Shown: positions 23,310 through 33,414 of the stretch, piece after piece
Layout: each line of letters begins with the position of its first letter
Numbering within the stretch: position 1 is the first letter of the stretch
NCBI GenBank assembly: GCA_964457685.1
Contig: CAYWFS010000022.1
Location: 1-35,297 of the forward strand
Source of the DNA: UMGS1696 sp964457685
Lineage (GTDB): Bacteria; Bacillota; Clostridia; Oscillospirales; CAG-272
Reading direction: 5' to 3'
DNA length: 35,297 nucleotides
The notes under the pieces: generated by a model
The model's input: only the letters and a program-made list of their open reading frames with translations
Told to the model about the DNA's origin: nothing
Database searches by the model: none
Program-made: the position numbers and the translations under genes

Positions 23310-25469
23310 ATGAAGTTTTATCAAAGCTATACCGCTTATTCACCCGATATAGACTGCCCGTCCTTCCCCGCCACTGTTCCCGGAAACGTGCAGCTCGATT
23401 ATATCACCGCTCACCCCGAATTCATTCACGACATCAACTACGGCATGGAGCATAAAAAAATGGCACAGCTCGAGCCGTATACATGGTTCTATAAGACAAA
23501 CCTCAATTTTGAACGCAAGGACGGCGAAAAGATTTGGTTCGTTACAGAGGGTATCGACTACATCTGGACTCTCATCCTTGACGGAAAGGAATTCTTCACT
23601 CACGAGGGTATGTTCACCCGTGTTGACATCTGCCTTGACGATGTTTCAAAGGAACTTTTCGGTCATCCGCTTGAAAACGGTGTAGAATTCGCTGTAAAGA
23701 TTCATCCGCACCCCATGCTTGAAGGTATGCCCATGGACAGAAATCAGGCCGCACAGTGCTGTAAGCCTCCTGTAGCATACGAATGGGACTGGCATCCCCG
23801 TGCTATCCCCTCCGGTCTTTGGGATGAATGCTACATTGAATCCAGAGACGACACCTACATCGGCAGAACAGAAGCAAGATACACCCTCGCAAAGGATTAT
23901 TCCTCCGCAGACCTCACAATCACCTCCGTGACTTCACAGCCTGCCGAGGTAACGGTATTTGCTCCCGACGGCTCTGTTGCAGCTCACGGCACTACTGTAA
24001 ACGGCGAATTCAAAACCGTTATCATCTCTCCCGAGCTTTGGTGGTGTAACGGCTACGGCAAACCGAATCTTTACAGATACACGGTAAAGCTTGGCGAAAA
24101 CACCGTTGAAAAGCGTATCGGCTTCCGCAGAATCGAGCTTACACTCAACACAGGACGCTTTGTTGAACCCGGAAGATTCCCGAAGACAAGAGCATATCCC
24201 CCGGCTCAGTTCACTCTGAACGGTGTAAACGTGTTCGCAAAGGGTTCCAACTACGTTAACCAGGAAATATTCACAGGTATCCTCACCCGTGAAATGTACG
24301 AAGAAAACATCCGCTTTGCTATCGACGCAAACATGAATATATTCCGTTGCTGGGGCGGTACAGGCTGTCAGAAGGAGGTATTCTACGACCTCTGCGACGA
24401 ATACGGACTTATGGTTTGGTTCGAGTTCCCGCTTTCCTGCAACGACTACTACAACTCAGAAGCGTATCTCGCAATCCTCAAGCAGGAAGCTACCGCTATG
24501 ATTCTCAAGCTCCGTTCTCACCCCTGTATCACCCTTTGGTGTGGCGGTAACGAGCTGTTCAACTCATGGTCCGGTATGACAGATCAGCGTCTCGCTCTCA
24601 GACTTCTCAATGCTCTCACGCTTGAATATGCACCCGAGATTCCTTATAACCCCACCTCTCCCATCGAAGGAATGAAGCACGGCGGTTATACCTTCCTCGA
24701 CCCCACAACAGGTGTTGACCAGTTCACCCTCTTCTCAAGCACTACCGCAACCGCTTACACCGAGTTCGGTATCCCCGCTACTCCGTCCGTTGACTACCTC
24801 AAGAGCTTTATCCCCGAAGATGAGCTGTTCCCCCCGAAGCCCGGTGGAGTTTGGCAGGCTCATCACGCATTCTGGGCATGGAACGGTGAGGAAGCATGGC
24901 TCTGTCTCAAGACTCTCGACCGTTTCGGCGATATAAGCACTCTCGACTCCCTCGTTGAGACCTCCAACTGGCTCCAGGGAATAGGCTACAAGGCTATATT
25001 CGAGGAAGCTCGCCGTCAGAAGCCCCTCTGTGCAATGGCAATCAACTGGTGCTGGTGTGAGCCTTGGAAGTGTGCCGCAAACAACTCCCTCATCGCTTAC
25101 CCGAACATCATCAAGCCGGCTTACTACTCCGTCAAGGATTCTCTCAGAAACATCACCCCCTCCGCAAAGTTCACAAAGTTCTCGTGGGATAACGGTCAGC
25201 CCTGCGAATTTGAAACATGGCTTCTCAACGACGGCACAGAGGCTGCAAGCGGTACGGTTTATGCAACGGCAGAGCTTGACAACGTGAAGTATTTCATAGG
25301 CTGTGACACACTCTCCTGCGACGCTAACAAGAACGCAAAGGGTGCAAAGCATACATTTGAAATTCCCGCAAGCGTTAAGCCGAAGACCCGCATGAAGATT
25401 ACCGTTACATTCGTTCCCGAAAACGGAGAAACCGTCACAAACGAATACATGATGGTAGTCGGAGCTTAA
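23310..25469 (+). CDS. Glycoside hydrolase family 2 protein, beta-mannosidase-like
   Basis: The 719-residue enzyme has the GH2 order: an N-terminal sugar-binding jelly roll with YTWFYKTNLNFE, a middle immunoglobulin-like domain ending in RIGFRRIEL, and a TIM barrel. The acid/base is Glu415 in CITLWCGGNEL, and the probable nucleophile is Glu485 in YTEFGIP. The layout and the CWGGxG...FYDLCDEYGLMVWFEF stretch favour beta-mannosidase or a related exo-acting activity on oligosaccharides over beta-galactosidase. No signal peptide is present, so it acts on imported sugars. I start at ATG 23310 with GAGAGG seven bases before it; a longer in-frame extension to 23160 would translate the GC-rich non-coding stretch. 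Confidence 0.88.
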   Translation: MKFYQSYTAYSPDIDCPSFPATVPGNVQLDYITAHPEFIHDINYGMEHKKMAQLEPYTWFYKTNLNFERKDGEKIWFVTEGIDYIWTLILDGKEFFTHEGMFTRVDICLDDVSKELFGHPLENGVEFAVKIHPHPMLEGMPMDRNQAAQCCKPPVAYEWDWHPRAIPSGLWDECYIESRDDTYIGRTEARYTLAKDYSSADLTITSVTSQPAEVTVFAPDGSVAAHGTTVNGEFKTVIISPELWWCNGYGKPNLYRYTVKLGENTVEKRIGFRRIELTLNTGRFVEPGRFPKTRAYPPAQFTLNGVNVFAKGSNYVNQEIFTGILTREMYEENIRFAIDANMNIFRCWGGTGCQKEVFYDLCDEYGLMVWFEFPLSCNDYYNSEAYLAILKQEATAMILKLRSHPCITLWCGGNELFNSWSGMTDQRLALRLLNALTLEYAPEIPYNPTSPIEGMKHGGYTFLDPTTGVDQFTLFSSTTATAYTEFGIPATPSVDYLKSFIPEDELFPPKPGGVWQAHHAFWAWNGEEAWLCLKTLDRFGDISTLDSLVETSNWLQGIGYKAIFEEARRQKPLCAMAINWCWCEPWKCAANNSLIAYPNIIKPAYYSVKDSLRNITPSAKFTKFSWDNGQPCEFETWLLNDGTEAASGTVYATAELDNVKYFIGCDTLSCDANKNAKGAKHTFEIPASVKPKTRMKITVTFVPENGETVTNEYMMVVGA

Positions 25470-25506
25470 AACAAAACCTAAATTTATTATATAAGGAGTT
25501 CGCTCA

Positions 25507-26400
25507 ATGTTAGACGTTTGTCTCCCCGGAACAGGAGGTACGGTTCCTCGCCTCGACAGATTCCTCAGCTGCTGTTATCTTCGCTATGAGGGGGTCGGTA
25601 TGCTTATCGACTGCGGCGAGGGTACTCAGCTTTCAATAAAAAAAGCAGGCTTTTCACTGGGTAAAATCTCAGTCCTGCTTATAACTCACTTCCATGCGGA
25701 TCACATAAGCGGTCTACCCGGGCTTCTCCTTTCGATGGGCAACGAGGGCAAAACCTCTCCGCTGTATATCTACGGACCGAAAGGACTTGATTCAATCCTC
25801 AAAGGACTTCTTGTGATAGTTCCCGAGCTTCCGTTTAAGATTGTCACAAAGGTCATGACGGATCTCGATTCGTTCACAATGTTCGGCTACACCGTAACTG
25901 CGTTTGAGCTTCGTCATTCCTGCCAGTGTCTTGGATACGACATTCGCATTTCAAGAGGAGGCAAGTTCGACCGTGAAAAGGCTCTTTCAAACAACGTGCC
26001 GATAAAATATTGGTCGATTCTACAGCGTGGAGAAGAAATCGACGGCTTCACCCCGGACATGGTTCTCGGAAAATCCCGCCGCGGACTTCACGTCACATTC
26101 GCTACAGACACACGTCCGTGCGGAATCATCTCGACTATGGCATACGATGCCGACTTGCTCATATGTGAGGGTATGTTCGAGCTTGAAAAATCCGCAAGAG
26201 CAAAGGAATCGGGACATATGACAATGGTAAGTGCGGCAAAGCTTGCAAAGGAAGCCGAATGTGCCGAGCTTTGGCTTACACACTACAGTCCTTCCCTCCC
26301 GAATCCGCACGATTTTTCACACGAACCGAAGGAAATATTCCCGAACACGGTGGTCAGCAATGACGGTGAGACCAAAACCCTCAGATTCATTGATGAATAA
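25507..26400 (+). CDS. rnz: Ribonuclease Z (tRNA 3' processing)
   Basis: The 297-residue metallo-beta-lactamase-fold protein has the RNase Z features: GTGGTVPRLDRFLSCCYLRY at the N-terminus, the zinc motif THFHADHISGLPG (His61, His63, Asp65, His66), a HSCQCLGY segment, FATDTRPC, and the C-terminal ESGHMTMVSAAKLAKEA and LWLTHYSP blocks. It removes 3' trailers from tRNA precursors in the cytoplasm. AAGGAG lies eight bases before the ATG. It lies 37 bp after the GH2 gene and may be co-transcribed with it. Other MBL nucleases cannot be fully excluded. Confidence 0.86.
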   Translation: MLDVCLPGTGGTVPRLDRFLSCCYLRYEGVGMLIDCGEGTQLSIKKAGFSLGKISVLLITHFHADHISGLPGLLLSMGNEGKTSPLYIYGPKGLDSILKGLLVIVPELPFKIVTKVMTDLDSFTMFGYTVTAFELRHSCQCLGYDIRISRGGKFDREKALSNNVPIKYWSILQRGEEIDGFTPDMVLGKSRRGLHVTFATDTRPCGIISTMAYDADLLICEGMFELEKSARAKESGHMTMVSAAKLAKEAECAELWLTHYSPSLPNPHDFSHEPKEIFPNTVVSNDGETKTLRFIDE

Positions 26401-26418
26401 TTTTTCATAAACAAAAAC

Positions 26419-26510
26419 AAAAGCTATTCGCTGAACCGACCTCCATATCGTTAGATTTTTTGTCTGACTTTTGAGGGTCGCTTCCAAATTACGAATAGCT
26501 TTTTTGTTTT
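26419..26510. terminator. Bidirectional multi-stem terminator between rnz and addA
   Basis: AAAAGCTATTCG (26419-26430) pairs perfectly with CGAATAGCTTTT (26492-26503). Inside it are CGACCTC with GAGGGTCG and, innermost, GTTAGA with TCTGAC. T-rich runs follow in both directions, and the minus-strand addA stop overlaps the right edge. Confidence 0.88.
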
Positions 26511-29500
26511 ATCTTACTTCAACGAGTTCGCCGAGGACTGTCGAATATATATACACCTTATCAATTTCTTCTTCGTATATTTTTTCGCAAATTATCTTGT
26601 ATATCGCAAGCTGATCCCTGTGGCTTCGTCTCAGCTTTTCGTAGGCAAGACGGCGATTTTTAAACTGCTCCGCGGTAAACCTGTCGGTCTTGTAGTCGAT
26701 AAGCTCAAGCTTTCCCGTGTCGGCATTGCGATATATGCAGTCGATTATACCCTGAACGGTAATTTCTTCGTTGTTTTTGCGAATTTCCTCTTTCATCTCC
26801 TCATTTTCCGTAAAATTCTCGGCAGGCAGATTAATATTGAACCTGAATTCACGCTTGACATAGCTTGCTTTTTGAATCCGCCTGTAAAGCTCACTGTGCA
26901 TAAATATGAATATTTGCTTTTTGTCGAGAAGTGTCGAAAGCTTATATGAAATCATTCGTGTGTCTATCAGTCGCTCAATCTCGGCATCAATCCCGTGTTT
27001 TTCAAGGTTTTCGATATTCATAAACTGCATAAAGGTGTGCATTGCGACTCCCTTTTCCGCACCAGTGTACGAATTTGCACCGGTCATGAATCTCGGCTTC
27101 TCGAGCGTTTCTTTAGCTTCATCCTGTTGATTTTTCGTCTCTCCGTCAAGGTATCTGCTGTTTAATACACCCGCGTTTGCTTTAATCGGAATATTCAGAT
27201 TTGTTATTTTTTTGTTGTTTTTGCTGATTTCGGCAATGACAGTCAGTCTTTCTTCAAGATCGTCGTCCGTATTCTGTTCTTCCTCGCAAATTTCATTGTC
27301 TGAGTCACTGTATTTAAATGCCGCAATTTCACGAATAACATGATTTTGGCTGTTTTCATTCGCCGTCGTCATCAAAATCCATTCCAGATAGCTTTCGGTA
27401 TTCGCCACCGTGTACTCGTCGATATTATAGGAAAAAGCCGCTCCCTTTTGCAAAGCCTTTTCGGCATCATTCACCTTTCCGCAGATTATCAGCTGATTTT
27501 TCGCTCTCGTCATCGCAACGTAAAGCATACGAATTTCCTCAAAGTTTGACTCCTTTGCAAGCTTTTTTGCGATTATATCACGCTTCAACGTGTTTCTTAC
27601 CGCAAGTCCGCTTTCATCGGAAATCTTCACTCCGTAGCCAAGCTCTTTGTCATAGAGAAACGGCTTCTGTTCGTCAATTTTCGAGCGTTTTCTATCGGTT
27701 TCGCACAAATAACAAATAGGATATTCAAGTCCTTTTGAGGAATGTATACTAACTATGCTTACCGAATCCTTTGCTTCATCATCGGCTCTCGCATTCGTTT
27801 TTTTAGCGATTTCCATCTTCAACTGCTCTATCAGCGTGTCAAGTGTAGCTCCGTTTTCCAGTCCTCCGATAAGCTCAACAAGCTCATTGACCGCTTCCGT
27901 CTCGCTTTCGTCTCTGTCCGTGGCACTCATTATCTCCGCACGATTTTCGCTTATGAAATTCTCCGCATAAATCCCCGGAGGTGTGACTGCCGAAACACGC
28001 TTTTCTCTTTCGAGCCATTCCATAAATTTACATATAGGCTCTCTCGGAAAAGTCGGATTTTCGTCATTTTCTTTCATTGAATTAAGTGCAATAAACAGCT
28101 GCTCTTCCCCTGTAATTTCCTTAATTTTGGTAATATCTTCCACCGTAAATCCAAAAAACGGACTTATCAAAGCACCGGCAAGATAAATATCGTCAAGTGG
28201 ATTTTTTATAACTTCGAGCAAACAGATAACAAGTCTGACCGCCTGTGATTCTTCAAGCGGCTGACTCTTTTTAAGTTTACTTTTTACACCTCTTCGTCTC
28301 AGTGCGTCTCCGAATTCTTCCCCGTGAGATGACGGACTTCGCATTATGATTGCTATGTCTTCCGCCTTGATATTTCGTTTAAGCACCGAACTATATTCAC
28401 CGATTTGTGCGGCAATTCTCTTTGCAACGTATTCGGCCTCGATATTCACTCCACGCTCGGCAAATCTCTTGTTCAAAAGCACGACTTCAACCGGCACTTT
28501 TTCGGTATCATCCGATTTTCCGAACACCAAAGCATCCTCGTTCGTGTACGTTATGTCGCTGCTTTTAAACAATTTTCCCGTAACAAGATTCGTAAATTCG
28601 ATAATTTCTCTCGAGCATCTGAAATTTTCACTCATGAATAATGTATAATTTCCCGTTTCTTCGTTATAATTATACTTTTTCCAGTCATTTCGATACCCGT
28701 TGAAAACCGACGGATCAGCTCCTCTGAAACGGTAAATCGACTGCTTAATATCTCCCACCAAAAATCTGGATGCATTCTCGGAGATTCGCTTGAAAATGTA
28801 GTCCTGTGTTTCGTTTGTATCCTGAAACTCATCGATAAAAATGTACTTGTACCTTTGAGATATTTCCTCGGCAACGGAATCTATTTCCATTAATTGTCTT
28901 GAACAGCTTTCGAGATCACTGTAACTCATAAGGCTATTTTTATTCTTTTCGTTGTCAAGTGTTATAAAATATTCACTTAATACCGACATCAGCTGTTCTT
29001 CTATCTCAGCCGTTTCCGCGTTTTCCGTATGTATATCTTCTGCATTTCCAATGTATATTTTTTCAATCAATTCATTGATTTCGGCCTTGAATTCTTCTCG
29101 AACCGCCTTAAATGCCTGTGTTGCCGGGGTGGCATTTTCGGATTTCACGGTTCCGAGTCTGCTGAATCGAACGCTTCTCAGATATTCTGCGGTTTTATCA
29201 AACGAAAAATCATCCTCGCAAAGTGCAAGAATCTCCGTACAAACAGCCGTGACCTCCGCTACATTTTTCTCCAACTTTTTATAATTATCGTCTTCGAGTT
29301 CGAGATCATCAACGATTTTCGTAAAGGTATTTTTATAGTGTTCAAACAGCTCTATTGTATATTCTTTCAATCGCTCGTATATTTCGTTCTCGCCGATTAT
29401 CTTCCTGTCGCTGCTTTTCGCGAAAGAATCCTCCATCCCGTGTGCAAGCTCTAGAAGCTCCTCGTCAATTTGCGATGAATCCTTCGTCTTGCTGATTATA

Positions 29501-30003
29501 TCGCAAAACCTCAGCCACTTTGTATATTTTTCGCCGTCATTTTCCGCAAATCTTTTGGTGATAACGCTACTCATCACATCATGTTCGAGCTCTTCAATCT
29601 CACCGTCACTTGCAATTCTTGTGTCTGGAGACTTTCCGAGGAGTGTGAAATATCGGCGAACTCTCTTGTACAAAAATGAGTCCATCGTGCAAATATCAGC
29701 CGAAGAAAGCCGACTCATTTGCCTGTCGATATACCTGCTGTATGCACTGCTTTTGTATTTTTTGTCATTTTTCTTCTCGTAAAGCTTACTGCGGATTCGT
29801 TTTTTCATCTCAGATGCGGCCGCCTTTGTGAACGTCACGACAAGCAGCTCATCCACAGTGCATTTTTTATCCGCAATTAGCTTTGCTATTTTCTCCGTAA
29901 GGACTGCCGTTTTTCCGCTTCCTGCCGCCGCCGAAATCAAAAGATTCCCCTTGTCAAATTCTACGGCACTGCTTTGCGATTCTGTAAATTTAATCTCAGC
30001 CAT
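26509..30003 (-). CDS. addA: ATP-dependent helicase/nuclease subunit A
   Basis: AddA is the UvrD-type helicase-nuclease subunit of AddAB, which resects double-strand breaks and hands them to RecA. The 1164-residue protein has Walker A SAAAGSGKT (24-32), the helicase motifs FIDEFQDTN and GDIKQSIYRFRGADP, the late motif MLYVAMTRAKN, and a C-terminal RecB-type nuclease domain with GIIDCIYR and IDYKTDRF (Asp1103, Lys1105). The start at 30003 has AGGAG five bases upstream and overlaps the addB stop by eight bases, indicating translational coupling. A longer in-frame start at 30066 lies inside addB and is not needed. Confidence 0.96.
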   Translation of the reverse strand: MAEIKFTESQSSAVEFDKGNLLISAAAGSGKTAVLTEKIAKLIADKKCTVDELLVVTFTKAAASEMKKRIRSKLYEKKNDKKYKSSAYSRYIDRQMSRLSSADICTMDSFLYKRVRRYFTLLGKSPDTRIASDGEIEELEHDVMSSVITKRFAENDGEKYTKWLRFCDIISKTKDSSQIDEELLELAHGMEDSFAKSSDRKIIGENEIYERLKEYTIELFEHYKNTFTKIVDDLELEDDNYKKLEKNVAEVTAVCTEILALCEDDFSFDKTAEYLRSVRFSRLGTVKSENATPATQAFKAVREEFKAEINELIEKIYIGNAEDIHTENAETAEIEEQLMSVLSEYFITLDNEKNKNSLMSYSDLESCSRQLMEIDSVAEEISQRYKYIFIDEFQDTNETQDYIFKRISENASRFLVGDIKQSIYRFRGADPSVFNGYRNDWKKYNYNEETGNYTLFMSENFRCSREIIEFTNLVTGKLFKSSDITYTNEDALVFGKSDDTEKVPVEVVLLNKRFAERGVNIEAEYVAKRIAAQIGEYSSVLKRNIKAEDIAIIMRSPSSHGEEFGDALRRRGVKSKLKKSQPLEESQAVRLVICLLEVIKNPLDDIYLAGALISPFFGFTVEDITKIKEITGEEQLFIALNSMKENDENPTFPREPICKFMEWLEREKRVSAVTPPGIYAENFISENRAEIMSATDRDESETEAVNELVELIGGLENGATLDTLIEQLKMEIAKKTNARADDEAKDSVSIVSIHSSKGLEYPICYLCETDRKRSKIDEQKPFLYDKELGYGVKISDESGLAVRNTLKRDIIAKKLAKESNFEEIRMLYVAMTRAKNQLIICGKVNDAEKALQKGAAFSYNIDEYTVANTESYLEWILMTTANENSQNHVIREIAAFKYSDSDNEICEEEQNTDDDLEERLTVIAEISKNNKKITNLNIPIKANAGVLNSRYLDGETKNQQDEAKETLEKPRFMTGANSYTGAEKGVAMHTFMQFMNIENLEKHGIDAEIERLIDTRMISYKLSTLLDKKQIFIFMHSELYRRIQKASYVKREFRFNINLPAENFTENEEMKEEIRKNNEEITVQGIIDCIYRNADTGKLELIDYKTDRFTAEQFKNRRLAYEKLRRSHRDQLAIYKIICEKIYEEEIDKVYIYSTVLGELVEVR

Positions 30004-33000
30004 TTTTTCTCCTGTGTCTGCATATATATGCATTATCGCACCAGTCACATGGGTCGATTCCGTCAATCATATTCGGTGTGTCGGTATAGATATTGTGCAA
30101 AATATCATCACTGACCTTTCTTATCTCGTCTTCCAGTTTATTCCTTGTTTTTTCAAGGATTCTCTCGTTGATATAGGTAATTTTTGCCTTTTCATCATTC
30201 TCGAATATTTCGTTTGAGACACCGCTGAACAGGATTTTTTCTCTTGCTTCGCTGTATATTTTTTCCATTGAACATCCTCGTTCCGCCTGCACCACCCCGA
30301 GATTATACGAAATATACATAGCACCGCCGAATCCGATTTCTTCCTTTCCATACAGCTTCTTGTCGTTTAAAATCGAGAATAAATATACAAGAAGCTGTAT
30401 CTCGGTTCCGTTTTCCAGATTCTCCATTTTAAAGCTCTTGTTGCCGGTTTTATAGTCAACGATTCGCAGGAATTTCTTGCCGTTTTCAATTTTTTCATCA
30501 ATTCTGTCGGCGATTCCCTCAATCACAACAAGTCTGCCGTTGCTCGCTCTGAATTCAATGGGACGGATGCCGCCTCTGCCGATTTTCTGCTCCGCATATG
30601 CCGGCACAAATCCGCTCGTTGCGATTTCGTCCTCAGTTTTGTTTATCATAAGCAGCATTTGTCTGCGTATTCTTATGTATAAATATTCGCTCTTGGGGTC
30701 ATTTTCTCCTATCATCACGGCAAGCTTTTCCTTGATTTCGCCGATAATTTCGTCCAATCTTTCTTCAAGCGAAAGCTCCGATTTGATTTTTTTGCAATAC
30801 TTATCCTCAAAGTAACGCTGTAAAATCATATGAACAATTATTCCAATATCCGGCAGAGTCATTTCCCCCACTGCTCTCGGCTTCAGCTTCATTTTGTACT
30901 TGCACGCATAATTGAACGGACAACGCAGATATGTGTTTATCTTGCTCTGCGACAAGTATAAAATATTATCATTTTTTTCGTTTGTTTCAGTTTCCGTCAA
31001 ATCCGCTGAATCCGCCGATATATCCGCTGTTTCGTCTTTTATCAGGTCATTTCCGTAGAGCTTATTGGCGATTTCAGTACTGTTTTCACATCCACGTTCA
31101 AAAAGATATTCCTCTGCACTCTTTTTATCAAACACCAAAAAATCAATATCCAGCTCATTAGAACGCAAGACTTTTTTTCCGAGTTTTTCTACAATATCCG
31201 CAGCCGCACCCGACATATTTTTCTTTTCTTCCGAAAGAATTATCAGCTTATCTGACGGTGCGGAAACAGTCCTGTAAAACATACAATATTCTCTTGTGCC
31301 AAGCGTTTCCGCGTTATCTCCGCCGATTTCTATTCCATATGTTTCCAATTTTAGCTTGTCGGTATCACTGAAAAACTGTCTCTCGGAATCCGCCTCACCC
31401 GGAAATTCGCCCTCGTTTGCACCAAGTATAATTATACATTTTTTATTCTCCAAACGAATGCCCTGGGCGTTACCGATAACAATTTCGTTGCTGCCCGACG
31501 GTATACTTCCGACCTCCATCGACTTTGCAACCCCGGCGAACAGACCACCGAATTTCTTCGCATCAATTTTGCAATCCCCTAAAAATTCCACGATTTTGTC
31601 AAGAATTTCGCAAACTATTCGCCACCCGGACTCGCATTTTTCCGCGTCCTCGTTCGCACCGAAGCTTCTGTACGACCTTCCGATTGCACCGAGTCCGCTG
31701 TCTATCTTGAATTCTTCGGCAATCCGCACAATGTTTTCAGCAATTTCAACAACGCTTGCAGCACCGTTTTTATCGTCAAAAAGCTCCGCAAAGCTGTTCA
31801 GCGGTTCGGAAATCTGCCGCCTTACATTATTTACGATTCTCAGCACCCTTTCGCCGTACTCGCTGATTCCGAGCTTGTATCCGTCGGGATTCATCGTCCA
31901 GTCGTTTTCCGTGTACGTTTTTCGGTAATTCAGATTCCACGTTTCGACGTATTTTTCAAAAATTTCAATCGCATACAGCGACAACGGATCCGCTTCTTCA
32001 CCGTCATTCACGCAGTCCTCGATACGAACAAGACCCGTTTTCAGAAAAGCTAAAATATCGGATTTTTGCCATCCGTCGGAAACAACATCGACAAGGGATT
32101 TCACAAATCTGACCGCCGGATTTTGTGTGACTCCCGACGAATTTGAGATAAACAGATTAAATCCGTGCTGTCTCAGCTCCGTATCCACTATCCCCTTGTA
32201 GCTTTCGACATTATGTGCCACTATCGCAATATCGCTGTATTTGTAACCCTCGGAAAGCAGCTTATTTACCGCCGCCGCACATATTTTAGCTTCGTCAAGC
32301 TTATCTCTACAGCTGATAAATACCGCATTTTCGTTGTTTTTTTCAGTATAATCCGCTGTTTTTGCCATGTTTTCGCTGTCAAGCTCATTTTGCGGTATTT
32401 CGTCCGAGCCGAACACAAGTCTCTCTACCATTTTCAGCTCGGGATTATTCCCATGTCGCAGATTTTCTTCAAGCGTCAGAGTTTCGTAGTCCATGCCAAG
32501 TCTGTTTGCTATTGTGATGAGCTTTTTCAGCGTCTCCTTTGTCTCCTCAAACTGCGGTTCAACATAATACTCCTCATTTTCGGAAATGTCGGATTTTTGC
32601 TTATTCGGTGAAAGCATCACGGAAGCCGTAAACGACTCAGCCGATTGCATAATTTCACGAATTATCCTCATCTGACCGCTCGTAAACGACAGAAACGAAT
32701 CCACATACACCGACTTACCGCAGAAGTACGGATTCTCAGCTATCGCCTTTGCCAGCTTTGTTTCAAGGTCGGATTTGTCGATATATTCCTCGTGAAGAAT
32801 GGAGTTGTATGCCGCATAAACAAGCACAACGTCCGAAAGTCTGTCCTCGAAGCTGCCGTATTTGCCGTCATTTTTAACACTGCTTTCGTCATTTTGACCG
32901 TCAAATGTCAGTCTCTCAAGAGCTTCTTCTGCCTTTTCGGGGGTAATTCCGCTACCTTTCAGCTCATCTATCGCACGCATAAGTATCGGTATGCACCTGT

Positions 33001-33343
33001 CCTCTCGGTTCGACAGCTTGTTATACACACGCAGACTGTCCCACACCGACTGCATTGCCCTCCAAACGATAAGCATTCTTGAGCCGTCATCTATAACGCT
33101 GTCGGAAAGTCCGCCGTACTCCCTGAAAACGGAGCGTGCAAGGTTAGTGAAGTTCGTAACTTCAAGACGGAGGTTCGCAGACGGCGGAAGAATCGACGCA
33201 AGCTTTCTCTCCCACCCAACGGTCTCCTGCTCGGGAACAATCAAAACGACATTCCGACCTGAGTTTTTTATTTCATCGCAGATGCTTTCGACTATTTTTT
33301 CGCTTTTTCCGCTTCCGCTTCTGCCGATTATAAATCTTACCAT
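29996..33343 (-). CDS. addB: ATP-dependent helicase/deoxyribonuclease subunit B
   Basis: AddB is the second AddAB subunit, with a helicase-like fold and a nuclease held by an iron-sulfur cluster. The 1115-residue protein begins with a Walker A motif GRSGSGKSE and ends with the nuclease signature VVIEGIADRID...IVDYKTG. The four cluster cysteines are Cys808 (RCPFNYACK) and Cys1099, Cys1102 and Cys1108 (CDWCDNAYIC). The ATG at 33343 has GAGG five bases upstream. It precedes addA with an 8-bp overlap, the usual addBA order. Confidence 0.96.
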   Translation of the reverse strand: MVRFIIGRSGSGKSEKIVESICDEIKNSGRNVVLIVPEQETVGWERKLASILPPSANLRLEVTNFTNLARSVFREYGGLSDSVIDDGSRMLIVWRAMQSVWDSLRVYNKLSNREDRCIPILMRAIDELKGSGITPEKAEEALERLTFDGQNDESSVKNDGKYGSFEDRLSDVVLVYAAYNSILHEEYIDKSDLETKLAKAIAENPYFCGKSVYVDSFLSFTSGQMRIIREIMQSAESFTASVMLSPNKQKSDISENEEYYVEPQFEETKETLKKLITIANRLGMDYETLTLEENLRHGNNPELKMVERLVFGSDEIPQNELDSENMAKTADYTEKNNENAVFISCRDKLDEAKICAAAVNKLLSEGYKYSDIAIVAHNVESYKGIVDTELRQHGFNLFISNSSGVTQNPAVRFVKSLVDVVSDGWQKSDILAFLKTGLVRIEDCVNDGEEADPLSLYAIEIFEKYVETWNLNYRKTYTENDWTMNPDGYKLGISEYGERVLRIVNNVRRQISEPLNSFAELFDDKNGAASVVEIAENIVRIAEEFKIDSGLGAIGRSYRSFGANEDAEKCESGWRIVCEILDKIVEFLGDCKIDAKKFGGLFAGVAKSMEVGSIPSGSNEIVIGNAQGIRLENKKCIIILGANEGEFPGEADSERQFFSDTDKLKLETYGIEIGGDNAETLGTREYCMFYRTVSAPSDKLIILSEEKKNMSGAAADIVEKLGKKVLRSNELDIDFLVFDKKSAEEYLFERGCENSTEIANKLYGNDLIKDETADISADSADLTETETNEKNDNILYLSQSKINTYLRCPFNYACKYKMKLKPRAVGEMTLPDIGIIVHMILQRYFEDKYCKKIKSELSLEERLDEIIGEIKEKLAVMIGENDPKSEYLYIRIRRQMLLMINKTEDEIATSGFVPAYAEQKIGRGGIRPIEFRASNGRLVVIEGIADRIDEKIENGKKFLRIVDYKTGNKSFKMENLENGTEIQLLVYLFSILNDKKLYGKEEIGFGGAMYISYNLGVVQAERGCSMEKIYSEAREKILFSGVSNEIFENDEKAKITYINERILEKTRNKLEDEIRKVSDDILHNIYTDTPNMIDGIDPCDWCDNAYICRHRRKNG

Positions 33344-33359
33344 ATTTACCTCAATTTAC

Positions 33360-33390
33360 AAAAACCGCACGATGGAATCCAACGCACGGT
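33360..33390 (-). terminator. Weak stem-loop between the LytM-like gene and addB
   Basis: On the minus strand ACCG and CGGT close an imperfect hairpin (33364-33390) with a TGGA/TCCA top, followed by TTTTTG. The stem is broken by mismatches, so it is at best a partial terminator and addBA may be partly read from the upstream gene. Confidence 0.4.
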
Positions 33391-33414
33391 CTTGTTTTTA
33401 TTGTATTTTTCGGT

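Noticed and set aside
30004..30066. Longer addA start inside addB
   Set aside because: The ATG at 30003 has a good ribosome binding site and starts directly before the helicase motifs.
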